Assembly: GCA_947444925.1 (NCBI GenBank) | Contig: CANFBW010000017.1 | Coordinates: forward strand, 1-57,228 | Direction: 5' to 3' | Source: Flavobacteriales bacterium | Lineage (GTDB): Bacteria; Bacteroidota; Bacteroidia; Flavobacteriales_C; GCA-002722245 | DNA length: 57,228 nt | Shown: positions 43,875 to 53,403 of the stretch, piece by piece | How positions within the stretch are numbered: position 1 is the stretch's first letter | Layout of the letters: each line of letters begins with the position of its first letter | The notes under the pieces: generated by a model | Told to the model about the DNA's origin: nothing | Databases searched by the model: none | Seen by the model: only the letters and a program-made list of their open reading frames with translations | Made by a program: the position numbers and the translations under genes

Positions 43875-46496
43875 TTAATTTTTTATCACCTTGAGCAGCT
43901 CCGTTTGATTTTTGATTTTAATGAAATACATCCCTTCTGCCAAGCCCTCTATTGAAGTACCTTTCCCGCTCATGATCTGCTGTCCAAAAGAACTGTACAC
44001 CGTCCATTCTACTTCTTTTTGAAAATAAATGAGGTCTTGCGTCGGATTCGGATAAGCGCGCAACACTTGTGCTTCTTGCTCATCATTCACCTCAGTAGTA
44101 ACCTGTTGTGCCTTTGACAAGCGAATGTTGTCAACGCGCAAGGTGCCGCTACCGTTCGCTATACCTGTGATGCCAAAATTTAATGCATTCACTTTAGTTT
44201 GATCTACAGAGGTAAATGAGCTCAAAGGAATTTTTAGGGTGGTGTACGTCGCCGACGCTGGAAGCGCAACTGCAGCCGATTGTGTGTTGGCTCCCGCACT
44301 TATGGTGATCGAACTTGCAGCTCCTTGCGTGGTGGGACCAACATAGGAAATCTCTAGAAAATCATAACCCGAAAAATCTTTAGCGTTCGTCATTTGCAAT
44401 CCATATCCCGCATAATACCCCACAACATTAAATCCAAAACTATAATCCTTAGTGCCTTCAAAAGCACCACCACCATTGAGTTCAGCGAGTACTCCATTTT
44501 GATTCCAAGTATTTGTAATCAAACTTGAAGCATCGGTGTAAATATCAAAATAGGATACCGATGCAACCACCGTTAGGTGCATTTGCACAGTATCTGTATT
44601 GTTAAAGTCATCGGTAACAGTGGCCACCACCGTTTTGCTTCCTAGTGAAATACCAGCAGCAACATTGAAAACCAACGTGTAATTTCCTGACCCTGAACTT
44701 GACATCGCCACAGCCGTACCTCCGCCCAAAGCACTAAGATCTAACTTTACCGACGCAACAGCCCCATTGTCACTCGCCGAAACTGATAAAGTCACAGGCG
44801 TTAGCACATTGTCATTCACTGTTGACGGTGTTAGTCCTGCCGAAGCAATTACAATTCCTGAAGATATTTTTAAAGAAATATTACGTGTGTCCGTATTCGC
44901 TTTATCATCAGTAGCAGTAAGCACAATTTGTTTAGCACCAAGCACGACACCATTTGGAACAGTGTAAGTGTATGTATAATTGTTGTTGCCAATGCTACTC
45001 ATTAATACTTTTGAGCCTCCTACTGACGTAAGATCCAGTTCCATTTTACTTATGCTTCCAGCCAATGAACTTGCTGTTGCTGAAAAAACTATTTGAGTAC
45101 CCGAACCCGCTAATACCGTTGCAGGTGTTACCGCCGCAGCAGATATGCTAGCACCAAGAGTGTTGACCTGAATCAATATACTTGCGCTACCCGACACCGA
45201 CTTCGCCAACGTCACCCAAGCCTCGCTAGTGCTCACATTGAAACTTGCATAATAATCAATGTTCTCCACCAAAACAGTTCCGTTGTAGCGCACTACTTTT
45301 GGCAGTGCCGACAAGCCTTTCACACGAAATAGTGGATTTTTCAAAACTCCCGACGAAACATTCATTGTTACCTCTGCTTGTTCATTGACATTGGCTTGTA
45401 ACCACCAGGCCCTATAATTGTGGTCATATCCTGCTGGCGACAAGGTTTGCGTTGCCGGATTGCTTGTTCCAACCGGACCAGTGGTCACCACCGTTCCTTG
45501 AATAGCCGTAAGCACAACGGATCCACTGTGAATTGCAGCGTTCTCAGTTCTCAATCGATCCACTCCACCTGTCGACAAGGCATCAAACATTACCGATACT
45601 GAATATTGTCCGAAACCACCTTTAGTGCCAGTCGATGCAGCACCTTCCATATACCCATAGGGCATGCCCCAAGTAATTTTCTTCTGCAGGTCGTAATAAT
45701 TCATTTGAAAATCCAAAGCCCACAAATTACTAGGATTTGAAGAACCAGAGGCCGGTATATTAGTGGAACTCCAATCAGGAACACCTGCTTGTTGCTGCGT
45801 AAAACTTTGGGTTTGAACAAAACCCACCTCTCTGCTGTGCGCCCATTCTTGCACAAATGGGATGTCACAAGTACCACCAAAAGTATAAGGTCCATTGAAC
45901 ACTGGCTGACTTAAAATCTTTTGGGCACCCGACTTCAATCCTTCCGCCGCACTATTGTCAATTCCATCCCACATCATCGTACAGTAAGGTCCACGAGAGT
46001 CCAATGTTTTTGATCCCACTGCACACTGCACCGTTTCCGACCATTGAAAATAATCCAATCCGTCTATAAAGGTATAGGTTACCGTTTCTTTTTTGCCGTC
46101 AACCGTTTGCACCAAATCAAAAATCGCGTGATGCGCCCCTTGATAGCGCAAAGATATCGCTGCGTCACCACCTTGATCTACCCATGTACCACCATTGATA
46201 TGATGAACAGTAGCGCCAAAACCACGATTGTGTGCCTCGGCATCATTTGGATTTGGTGAAACAATGTTCACCAAAGAAGCACCATCATAGTACTGTATCA
46301 TTAAGCAAACACCAGGAAAATTACTTTTAGACAAGCACACTTTTCTAGGTTTGGCAACATTATCGAGCCACGACACCACCCATACTGGAGTACTATTATA
46401 AGTTGAATCTTTAATGCTCAGCGCAAATAAAGAACTAGTGCTCAACATTGCCATCATTAAAAACATGGCGCGGAAAAAATTTGAAGAATTTTTCAT
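43875..46496 (-). CDS. Exported T9SS protein with unrecognised N-terminal domain
   Basis: A 873-residue secreted protein. I start at ATG 46496, which gives a signal peptide ending SSLFA. Residues 30-440 form a domain I do not recognise, rich in Trp/Tyr/Gly and His (ATVHHINGGTWVDQGGD, GPYCTMMWDGID, VQEWAHSREVGFVQTQ) and beta-rich, like a polysaccharide lyase or hydrolase but without a diagnostic motif. Two Ig-like modules follow (DLTSVGG, DLSALGG), then the jelly-roll module shared with the deacetylases (YFDIYTDASS ... DNIRLSK) and a T9SS domain (LRAYPNPTQDLIYF). Sharing of modules links it to the same substrate as the deacetylases. Confidence 0.78.
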   Translation of the reverse strand: MKNSSNFFRAMFLMMAMLSTSSLFALSIKDSTYNSTPVWVVSWLDNVAKPRKVCLSKSNFPGVCLMIQYYDGASLVNIVSPNPNDAEAHNRGFGATVHHINGGTWVDQGGDAAISLRYQGAHHAIFDLVQTVDGKKETVTYTFIDGLDYFQWSETVQCAVGSKTLDSRGPYCTMMWDGIDNSAAEGLKSGAQKILSQPVFNGPYTFGGTCDIPFVQEWAHSREVGFVQTQSFTQQQAGVPDWSSTNIPASGSSNPSNLWALDFQMNYYDLQKKITWGMPYGYMEGAASTGTKGGFGQYSVSVMFDALSTGGVDRLRTENAAIHSGSVVLTAIQGTVVTTGPVGTSNPATQTLSPAGYDHNYRAWWLQANVNEQAEVTMNVSSGVLKNPLFRVKGLSALPKVVRYNGTVLVENIDYYASFNVSTSEAWVTLAKSVSGSASILIQVNTLGASISAAAVTPATVLAGSGTQIVFSATASSLAGSISKMELDLTSVGGSKVLMSSIGNNNYTYTYTVPNGVVLGAKQIVLTATDDKANTDTRNISLKISSGIVIASAGLTPSTVNDNVLTPVTLSVSASDNGAVASVKLDLSALGGGTAVAMSSSGSGNYTLVFNVAAGISLGSKTVVATVTDDFNNTDTVQMHLTVVASVSYFDIYTDASSLITNTWNQNGVLAELNGGGAFEGTKDYSFGFNVVGYYAGYGLQMTNAKDFSGYDFLEISYVGPTTQGAASSITISAGANTQSAAVALPASATYTTLKIPLSSFTSVDQTKVNALNFGITGIANGSGTLRVDNIRLSKAQQVTTEVNDEQEAQVLRAYPNPTQDLIYFQKEVEWTVYSSFGQQIMSGKGTSIEGLAEGMYFIKIKNQTELLKVIKN

Positions 46497-46693
46497 TATC
46501 ACTAAAGTGTTTTGGGGTTCTACGTTGAAAATACAAAAGCAACTAAAAAACAAGGTGCTGCTTTTCCAATATTGCTTTACAGAAATAAAAAATGAATTAA
46601 CTTTTTTTGATTTATTCTTTTCATTTTTCTAAAACACCCTAAAACAAAGGACTACAGAGAGTGTCGAAAAACTCAAAAAATCACAGATGCATT

Positions 46694-48784
46694 TTATTCC
46701 ACCACCCACTTTTCTGAACAAACATTTTCATTTGAACAAATTTGAACGAAATATACCCCCTTCGCTAAATAATCCAAAGCACCGACAATACTAATTTCAT
46801 TTAGTTCTTTAGCATTGTAGGTTTGCGTAAAAAGCATTTGTCCCAAAACATCAACAATGCACACTTGTATCAATTTAGAATACAGCACTCCATCAGCATG
46901 AATATACAAAGTGCCGTCATGCGACGGATTTGGATAAAGTGAAAATCTCGACTGTGTTGAACGCACATTCACGGTCTTTGGTGCAAATTCTTCAGAATCA
47001 CCATCATAGTCGGTTTGCTTCAAGCGATAGTAAGAAACACCTGCTAAAGGATATTCATCAACGAATTGATAATCCAATGGCGCACTGCTGTTTCCGCCAC
47101 CGTTGATTTTCGCTATTGGGTAAAAATACACACCGTCTGCCGATCGCTCTATCGTATAGAAATCATTGTTTACTTCGGTCAAAATCACCCAACTAAGTTT
47201 CACCGTTTTAAAAATAACTTTGGCGTCAAAGGTCAATAATTTAATAGGCAATACAGCGCAAGCAGATGGCGTACAAGAACTTGAACCCAAATATGAAAAC
47301 GTACCCAGATAAGATGGCGAGGCGGTACCACCTGTGCCCGCACCATTTCCAGTTGAACTGTTTAAGGAAAACGAAGTAGCACTGATATAGGTAATTGTCC
47401 ACGTTGCATTAGCAGCAGTATTTGTTCCAACACCCGATACCACTACTTTTTGATTGTTTACAAAACCGTGCGCCCCACTGGTTGTAACAACAATAGGCGA
47501 CGCATTGGTAGCTGTAGTGATAGTTACCGTTGCGCCATCGCTACCGGGTGTTGGGCCACAATAGAAAATTTTATCGGCAGCCGTATTCGACAAGCGGTTG
47601 TTGTTGTTTAAAAATGCACCGCCACTTAAATTCACGTAAGCACAACTTCCTGTACCAAATGAAAATACATTGGACGAATTGTTGGTGAGATTGCGACTAA
47701 CCTTAAACACCGAACCCCCATTCATTGTTATAGCACCACTTACACTGCTCAAGTCAACAACATTGATGGTTCCATAATTGTTGATGGGCGCACTGTTTGC
47801 CAAAGAAAGTGTACTATTTGTCCCACTCAGGTTTATGGTGCCATAATTGGTAATTCCGTTGGTGTTTGTGTTTTGCATCGTTAAATTCGCAGTCATGGTG
47901 ACTGTTCCCGAATTGTTAAAACTGAGGTAATTGTCTAACACAACATTGCCAGAATATACAGTCGTTGAACCCAATCTGTTGTAAACACTTGTATATGCAG
48001 TAGAAGTCCCTCCTGAAAAATAAGGTCCAGCCGACCATGTCAAGCCATTGGCCACCGAACTGTTGTTGTATATTGTGGAAGCAGTTGGAACAGTGCCATT
48101 TGTCAAGGTCATCAAACCTGTTGCTTTGTTGTCGATCGTCATCGCCAAATTCCAATTGGTTATGCCAAAAGAAGGAGGAGAACCATAGTTGTTAAATGTA
48201 CCACCACCAGATCCATTGCTCAAGGCGATAGCATTGTCGGCGTAATTGTTCAGTATTTTTCGATTGTCTAAATCATAAGTCCCAGTAATATTATCACAAT
48301 TTGAAAGCGTATTTACGTAGCCAACTGTAGCTGTGCTAGCTCCATACGTACCATTACCCGAAGAACCGTCAAGCGTAAAAGTATTGGCATCCACCACAGT
48401 AACCGTAAAAGTTCCGTTCACCGCCGTATTTCCAGTGCCTCCCGAAATGTACACCGATTGCCCAGTTACATAGGCGTGCGCCGTAGCGGTGCAACTAATA
48501 GGTGAAGCATTCGTTGCCGCGGTAATTGTTTTCGTTGTATTACCAAATGAAATTCTACCCCAATCTACTGTACCCCCTGATTTAACAAGCATTGTACCAC
48601 CATTTAAGGTAATTGTTCCCGAAGAATAATTAACACTTACGCAAACCGTTTCACCAGAATTCACACTGTAATTATTTCCCGACACTGCGGTGTAAGTGCA
48701 AGTGGGACTCGGACAAGTACCTGCCGCCACTCCATTTTTGAACACAGCACAAAATAGGCTGATTACTATAAAAATTTTATACAT
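46694..48784 (-). CDS. Exported T9SS protein with beta-repeats
   Basis: A 696-residue secreted protein. Signal peptide 1-20 (MYKIFIVISLFCAVFKNGVA). The middle is Asn/Thr/Gly-rich with many short strands, likely a beta-helix. It holds two copies of an about 70-residue segment (ITAATNASPI ... GNGTYG and ITTATNASPI ... GNGAG) resembling the FCCH-type fold reported in secreted Bacteroidota proteins. Near the end are the module LPIKLLTFDAKV and a type A T9SS domain (FSLYPNPSHDGTLYI). I see no catalytic motif; a structural or adhesive role is likely. It follows the CE2 esterase by 18 bp. Confidence 0.75.
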   Translation of the reverse strand: MYKIFIVISLFCAVFKNGVAAGTCPSPTCTYTAVSGNNYSVNSGETVCVSVNYSSGTITLNGGTMLVKSGGTVDWGRISFGNTTKTITAATNASPISCTATAHAYVTGQSVYISGGTGNTAVNGTFTVTVVDANTFTLDGSSGNGTYGASTATVGYVNTLSNCDNITGTYDLDNRKILNNYADNAIALSNGSGGGTFNNYGSPPSFGITNWNLAMTIDNKATGLMTLTNGTVPTASTIYNNSSVANGLTWSAGPYFSGGTSTAYTSVYNRLGSTTVYSGNVVLDNYLSFNNSGTVTMTANLTMQNTNTNGITNYGTINLSGTNSTLSLANSAPINNYGTINVVDLSSVSGAITMNGGSVFKVSRNLTNNSSNVFSFGTGSCAYVNLSGGAFLNNNNRLSNTAADKIFYCGPTPGSDGATVTITTATNASPIVVTTSGAHGFVNNQKVVVSGVGTNTAANATWTITYISATSFSLNSSTGNGAGTGGTASPSYLGTFSYLGSSSCTPSACAVLPIKLLTFDAKVIFKTVKLSWVILTEVNNDFYTIERSADGVYFYPIAKINGGGNSSAPLDYQFVDEYPLAGVSYYRLKQTDYDGDSEEFAPKTVNVRSTQSRFSLYPNPSHDGTLYIHADGVLYSKLIQVCIVDVLGQMLFTQTYNAKELNEISIVGALDYLAKGVYFVQICSNENVCSEKWVVE

Positions 48785-48802
48785 CTTGGATTTTTTAACG
48801 GA

Positions 48803-49909
48803 CTACCAGCCCATTGCGCTTTTTATAACAGGACTCAATTGCTCGGCAATGGAAGATTGCGTCACCTTAGTTGGGTGCCAGTCTTCACCATAAGGCGCTT
48901 GCTGTGCGCTCAACTCAAAACTCAACACCTTGCCATCATTGGCAAAGTACGTTTGCACCGCTGCCATATCTTTTTTCCAGCGCGACAGCCAATGCTTTCC
49001 TACAGGATATCCGTCGGTCACTGATCCGCCATAAACCATCAGTATTGTTGAATGCGCATGAAAACTGCGCAATTTTTCTACAAAGGATATATAAGCTGAA
49101 ACATAAGCCATTGAATCCATCACTACACCACCAACCTCTTTAGCAAAGTCATTTGTTCCCAAAAACACCAACAGCAAATCAGCGCTGTTCGATTTTGGAT
49201 TCCACACCTCATTCTTTTGATCGGGATATAACTGTGTGTACAATTCTGGCAACACCCCTTTTGTTGATCCCTCATAATTTGTATACATGCCCCTACCTGA
49301 ATAAGCGGTACACATGTATTGCGTATTGAATTGGCGCGAAAGAAGTGCTCCATAAGCAGCGTAGTTATCTTCATTTTCAGCGTGAAATCCAGGACAACAA
49401 TTTGGGTTAGGATAAGACATTTCATTGCCATAACCACATGACCAAGAGTCGCCAATGATTTCAATTTTCCTCTCTGGCAAGGCATCAGGCAACAAGGCTT
49501 TGCCCTTAAAAACAAAGCCTCCAAAAGTGCTTGTACCTACCATCGCTTCAGTACGTTTAAAAAGCACTACGCTGTGCACTGAGTCAGTCAGATTTGAAGC
49601 CAAAACGTAAACAGTGTCGCTGCGATTGAGTTTCAAAACACCGACTTTACCATCAATGAGCACTGCAAAATAATTACTACTGGCCGCGTGATCCGTTAGT
49701 ATTGCAGACACCTTAGTACCCTTAAATTTAAATTTAACCGAAGTTCCCGGCCAAATAAAAACGGGCGCATATTCGTTTTTAAAATCAATGCGTCCTTGAT
49801 ATTGCAATTTACTATCGTTGGCTTCAATTTTTGATTGACCACTCAAGTCAAAGCCTATGAGTAAGATCAGAAAAACTAAAGTGTGTTGAATAGAGGCTAC
49901 TACTTTCAT
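48803..49909 (-). CDS. CE2-family acetylesterase
   Basis: A 368-residue exported esterase of carbohydrate esterase family 2. Signal peptide 1-24. Residues 30-140 form the CE2 N-terminal jelly roll (YQGRIDF ... WPGTSVKFKFKG). Residues 145-365 are the SGNH hydrolase: Ser155 in IIGDSWSCGYGNE, GTNDF at 251-255, and Asp343/His345 in GEDWHPT. CE2 enzymes remove acetyl groups from xylan, glucomannan or cellobiose units. It has no T9SS domain or lipobox, so it is probably periplasmic and acts on imported oligosaccharides. It heads an operon with the gene at 46694. Confidence 0.9.
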   Translation of the reverse strand: MKVVASIQHTLVFLILLIGFDLSGQSKIEANDSKLQYQGRIDFKNEYAPVFIWPGTSVKFKFKGTKVSAILTDHAASSNYFAVLIDGKVGVLKLNRSDTVYVLASNLTDSVHSVVLFKRTEAMVGTSTFGGFVFKGKALLPDALPERKIEIIGDSWSCGYGNEMSYPNPNCCPGFHAENEDNYAAYGALLSRQFNTQYMCTAYSGRGMYTNYEGSTKGVLPELYTQLYPDQKNEVWNPKSNSADLLLVFLGTNDFAKEVGGVVMDSMAYVSAYISFVEKLRSFHAHSTILMVYGGSVTDGYPVGKHWLSRWKKDMAAVQTYFANDGKVLSFELSAQQAPYGEDWHPTKVTQSSIAEQLSPVIKSAMGW

Positions 49910-50054
49910 AAGTATATAAATATACGTGCAAGATATAACCGCGATAGCACTGACACTAAGCGATTTTTAAATTTCACTTTGCAGATCTATATTTCCACTT
50001 TGCTCTTTTCTAAAAAGACTTTGCATTTTCCTGAAACACCTAATCCTGTAGTCA

Positions 50055-51158
50055 TCACTTAAACTCGCCTGGAGACTTATTGACCAAGTCCTTAAACACT
50101 CTATTGAAACTAGAAGGTGAATTGAAACCGCATTTGTACGCAATTTCTGAAATCGAATAACTTGAATTTTTGATATACAATTTCGCTGCTTCTACTCTTG
50201 TGTGATTCAAAAAAGCTTTAAAACTCATTCCGGTATTTTCTTTCAAAAGATCACTAATTCTATAATCAGGCACTTTCAAATAGGCTGCCAAATCGGCCGA
50301 CTTCAAATCGCTGTTGCCATAATGTTCGGCTATATAATGGCGAATGAGGGCATTGAAGTTTTTGTCGCCATCATTTCCCAATTCAAAATCCTCCTTGTAT
50401 TGTACAGTCAATTGTATGCGCTTATTTTTTTGGTAGCGGTAAAACTGAAAAATCACAAACAACGAAACCACACAAAAACACAACACCAGAATTTGCATTG
50501 CCAAAGCGGAGTAATCACCCACTAAGCGCAGTTCTTTTATACTAAAATTGCGGCGCTCGCCAACGGACGAGGCAGGATCACTGAAAAACGAAAAATGCTT
50601 CACATTGCGTAAATCTGTGCCACGCACTTCACTTTCTTTCAACTTATTTAGGGTATACCACCATTCAGGCGTAATCGTGAAATCATTGAAAGCCAATTCC
50701 AAGCTATTATCTCCCTTTTCTAAACCATAGTTGTTCTGGTACAATCTAAAAGAATTGGTGTTTTTAATGTCACTCAAACCTTCTTGAAAATTAAAAATAC
50801 GCAATGGCAAACGCTCTGCTTTATCAGTGCTAAGCAGTACTTGCAACTTGTAATCTTCTAAATTAAAGAAACTCGCATCTTTCTTTCGCACCAAAACGCC
50901 GGCATAAGGATATTCTTTTTTATTTTTGAGCACGTAACTGTACTCAATCTCGCTGATCGTTTTTTTAGAAATCGCACATTGTGAATTTCCACTCTCCCAC
51001 TGGTCAGAAAAAGCTTCCACCACAAATTCATCAGAAGTCATCAGATTTACCTCCGATTTTCGATGCAACAAAAAAAGCAGCACAATGCTCAAGCCCATCA
51101 CAGACAGAGACAACAACAAATGCCTACGAAACTCCTTGCTAGCAAAAAACTCTTTCAA
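50055..51158 (-). CDS. Membrane-bound AraC-family regulator
   Basis: A 367-residue protein with two membrane segments (about 14-32 and 212-234) that bracket a beta-rich extracytoplasmic sensor region, and an AraC-type DNA-binding domain at residues 262-367 (SISEIAYKCGFNSPSSFNRVFKDLVNKSPGEF). It is a one-component membrane regulator. The ligand is unknown. It lies between the CE2 operon and galE, so it may control either. Confidence 0.85.
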   Translation of the reverse strand: MKEFFASKEFRRHLLLSLSVMGLSIVLLFLLHRKSEVNLMTSDEFVVEAFSDQWESGNSQCAISKKTISEIEYSYVLKNKKEYPYAGVLVRKKDASFFNLEDYKLQVLLSTDKAERLPLRIFNFQEGLSDIKNTNSFRLYQNNYGLEKGDNSLELAFNDFTITPEWWYTLNKLKESEVRGTDLRNVKHFSFFSDPASSVGERRNFSIKELRLVGDYSALAMQILVLCFCVVSLFVIFQFYRYQKNKRIQLTVQYKEDFELGNDGDKNFNALIRHYIAEHYGNSDLKSADLAAYLKVPDYRISDLLKENTGMSFKAFLNHTRVEAAKLYIKNSSYSISEIAYKCGFNSPSSFNRVFKDLVNKSPGEFK

Positions 51159-51298
51159 TTCAATTTCTTTAAAAACAATAATAAGAAATTAAACTAGTGA
51201 ATGTCTGTAAACACAATAGTAAATTTACTTTGAGATCGAAAGATCCTCGTTCAGTGCAATTTCAAACAATCGAATAAAGTAATTACAGAAGGATCATA

Positions 51299-52303
51299 TT
51301 ACACACTTGGATACTTGCCATTATTTTCACCATTGCTCCACTGCCAGGCGCTGCGCACTATGTCATCAAGATTTTGATACTCAGCCTCCCAATGCAACAG
51401 TTCTTTTGCCCGCTGCGGATTCGCCACCAATCGCGAAGGATCGCCGTCACGGCGTTCACCCCAAACAATGTTTATTTTTTGATGAGTCACTTTTTCTACT
51501 GCCGCAATTACTTCTTTTACAGATGCGCCTTTGCCTGTTCCTAAATTGCAAATGAGGGAAGTGCCTTGCTGCAACAATACTTCTACCGCTTTCAAATGCG
51601 CTTTCGCCAAATCCACCACATGAATATAATCGCGAATACAAGTTCCATCGGGGGTATCGTAGTCGCTACCAAAAATAGTGATAGCCGTACGACTGCCCTT
51701 GGCGCATTCTAAAATCAACGGAATCAAATGTGTTTCCGGATCGTGATGCTCTCCAATGCGCGCGTCTTCCCAAGCTCCACAAGCATTGAAATAGCGCAAA
51801 AAAGCATAGTGAAATCCATAAGCACGCTCATAGTCTTTAACGATTTTCTCAAGCATCAATTTACTTTCTCCGTACGGACTGATTGGGTTTTGCGGATGCA
51901 CTTCATCTAATGGCAGGTATTGCGGGTCGCCATAGGTGGCGCAAGTTGAAGAAAACACGAAATTCAAACATTGGTGCTTGCGCATTACGTCAAGTAAAAC
52001 AAGTACGGCTGCTACATTGTTGTGGTAATATTTTGCAGGATCAGTGACCGACTCACCCACATAAGTGGCCGCAGCAAAATGCACCACCGCTTGTATTGAA
52101 TGCTTGGTGAAAATTTCATTCAGCATTGGTTCGTCGGCGACCGATCCGCGGTAAAAAATCACTTCCGAATCCACCAACGCCGCCTCGTGACCGGTGACCA
52201 AATTGTCTAAAACCACCACCTTGTAATTGTTTTGTATAAAATAGCGAACTGAGTGAGAACCAATATATCCGGCTCCTCCAGTAATTAAAATTTCTTTTTT
52301 CAT
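51299..52303 (-). CDS. galE: UDP-glucose 4-epimerase
   Basis: A 334-residue cytoplasmic enzyme interconverting UDP-galactose and UDP-glucose. The NAD-binding motif ITGGAGYIGSHSV is at residues 6-18; the catalytic Ser-Tyr-Lys set is in FSSTCATYGDP and ISPYGESKLMLEK. The motif FRYFNACGAWEDARIGE and the C-terminal ERRDGDPSRL, which binds the nucleotide, are also conserved. Length is normal. It is divergent from galTKM across a palindromic operator. Confidence 0.97.
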   Translation of the reverse strand: MKKEILITGGAGYIGSHSVRYFIQNNYKVVVLDNLVTGHEAALVDSEVIFYRGSVADEPMLNEIFTKHSIQAVVHFAAATYVGESVTDPAKYYHNNVAAVLVLLDVMRKHQCLNFVFSSTCATYGDPQYLPLDEVHPQNPISPYGESKLMLEKIVKDYERAYGFHYAFLRYFNACGAWEDARIGEHHDPETHLIPLILECAKGSRTAITIFGSDYDTPDGTCIRDYIHVVDLAKAHLKAVEVLLQQGTSLICNLGTGKGASVKEVIAAVEKVTHQKINIVWGERRDGDPSRLVANPQRAKELLHWEAEYQNLDDIVRSAWQWSNGENNGKYPSV

Positions 52304-52329
52304 AGCGAATTAAAAATAAGTCTTGACAT

Positions 52330-52337
52330 CAAAAATA
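52330..52337 (-). promoter_or_regulatory. -7 box of galE
   Basis: On the minus strand TATTTTTG is a perfect TAnnTTTG box, 26 nt upstream of the galE ATG. The palindrome at 52350 covers the place where the -33 element would be. Confidence 0.5.
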
Positions 52338-52349
52338 TATTTACCTACT

Positions 52350-52376
52350 TTAGTTGTGTCGTAATGACACAACTAA
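52350..52376. promoter_or_regulatory. Palindromic operator between galE and galT
   Basis: A perfect inverted repeat with 11-bp arms (TTAGTTGTGTC and GACACAACTAA) and a 5-nt spacer. On the galT side it overlaps a likely -7 box (TACTTTAG, 52346-52353) preceded about 20 nt earlier by CTTG (52322-52325). On the galE side it covers the -33 region. It could therefore repress both units. A dimeric sugar repressor such as the NUDIX-type protein at 27928 is a reasonable candidate. Confidence 0.8.
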
Positions 52377-52425
52377 ACAAATGTACATTAATTCAAAGCA
52401 AAAGCAAATTTTAAAATCTAGAAAT

Positions 52426-53403
52426 ATGCCGGAACTCAGATGGAACCCCTTGCTCAAAACATACACGATTGTTGCCGCAAACAGACAGAGCCGTCCGAAT
52501 CTTAATGCAGACTACTGCCCATTTTGTCCTGGCTCAGGAAAAGTACCCGAACAGTACGATGTTCATTTGTACGCCAACGATTTTCCAGCACTTAGCAACA
52601 CCGCAACCCAAGTAGAACAAAGCAACTCCTCTCTCTATCATGCCGCTGAAAACTACGGTGCATGTGAAGTTGTGCTTTATTCACCTGAGCACACAAAAAG
52701 CTTAAGCGAACTGAGTGTTGCTCATTTACTAAAACTCGTTGACTTATGGTCAACGCGCACACAAGTGCTTTCAGCAGATGAAAAAATTAAATATGTTTTT
52801 GTATTCGAAAACCGAGGCACAGAAGTAGGATGCACCATGTCGCACCCCCACGGACAAATTTACGCTTACCCCTTTGTTCCTTTAAAACTGCAAACCGAAC
52901 TCGAAGCGTGTAAAGAATATTTTGAAAATAAGGGCAGCAATTTAATGCTTGACATGAATGCGGAAGAAAAGCGCTACGGCAAAAGAGTGTTGTACGAAAA
53001 CGACAGTTTCATCAGCTTTCTTCCTTATTTCACTGACTATCCTTTCGGACTTTTTATTTCTTGCAAATTGAAAAGAAGCAACTTTTTGGATTTCAACGAC
53101 AAAGAAAAAAACGATCTGGCCGACATCTTAAAAGTATGTACAGGCGGCCTCGATCACTTGTTCAACAAAGCATTTCCCTACATGATGTGCGTGCACCAAG
53201 CACCCTTTAATACTCAGCAGTTCAGCGCTAGTGCCGACTACTTTAATTTTCACATTGAATTTTATCCACCACTGCGCAACGAAAACACGATTAAGTTTTA
53301 CGCCAGTTCAGAAATGGGTGCATGGGCCGCCACCAACACACGCGAAGTAGAAGACAGCGCCATCGATTTAAAAAACGCCATTCAAAAATTTTTAGCACAA
53401 TGA
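52426..53403 (+). CDS. galT: Galactose-1-phosphate uridylyltransferase
   Basis: A 325-residue cytoplasmic enzyme that transfers UMP from UDP-glucose to galactose 1-phosphate. I use ATG 52426 (PELRWNPLLKTYTIVA follows, as in the family); ATGs 15 and 24 codons upstream lie in or near the operator. Zinc Cys31 and Cys34 are in CPFCPGSG; the nucleophile region is HPHGQ (His140, His142) in GCTMSHPHGQIYAYPF. HQAPFN and FHIEFYPPLR near the end match the family. It is slightly shorter than the E. coli enzyme. Its stop overlaps galK by 4 bp. Confidence 0.95.
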   Translation: MPELRWNPLLKTYTIVAANRQSRPNLNADYCPFCPGSGKVPEQYDVHLYANDFPALSNTATQVEQSNSSLYHAAENYGACEVVLYSPEHTKSLSELSVAHLLKLVDLWSTRTQVLSADEKIKYVFVFENRGTEVGCTMSHPHGQIYAYPFVPLKLQTELEACKEYFENKGSNLMLDMNAEEKRYGKRVLYENDSFISFLPYFTDYPFGLFISCKLKRSNFLDFNDKEKNDLADILKVCTGGLDHLFNKAFPYMMCVHQAPFNTQQFSASADYFNFHIEFYPPLRNENTIKFYASSEMGAWAATNTREVEDSAIDLKNAIQKFLAQ

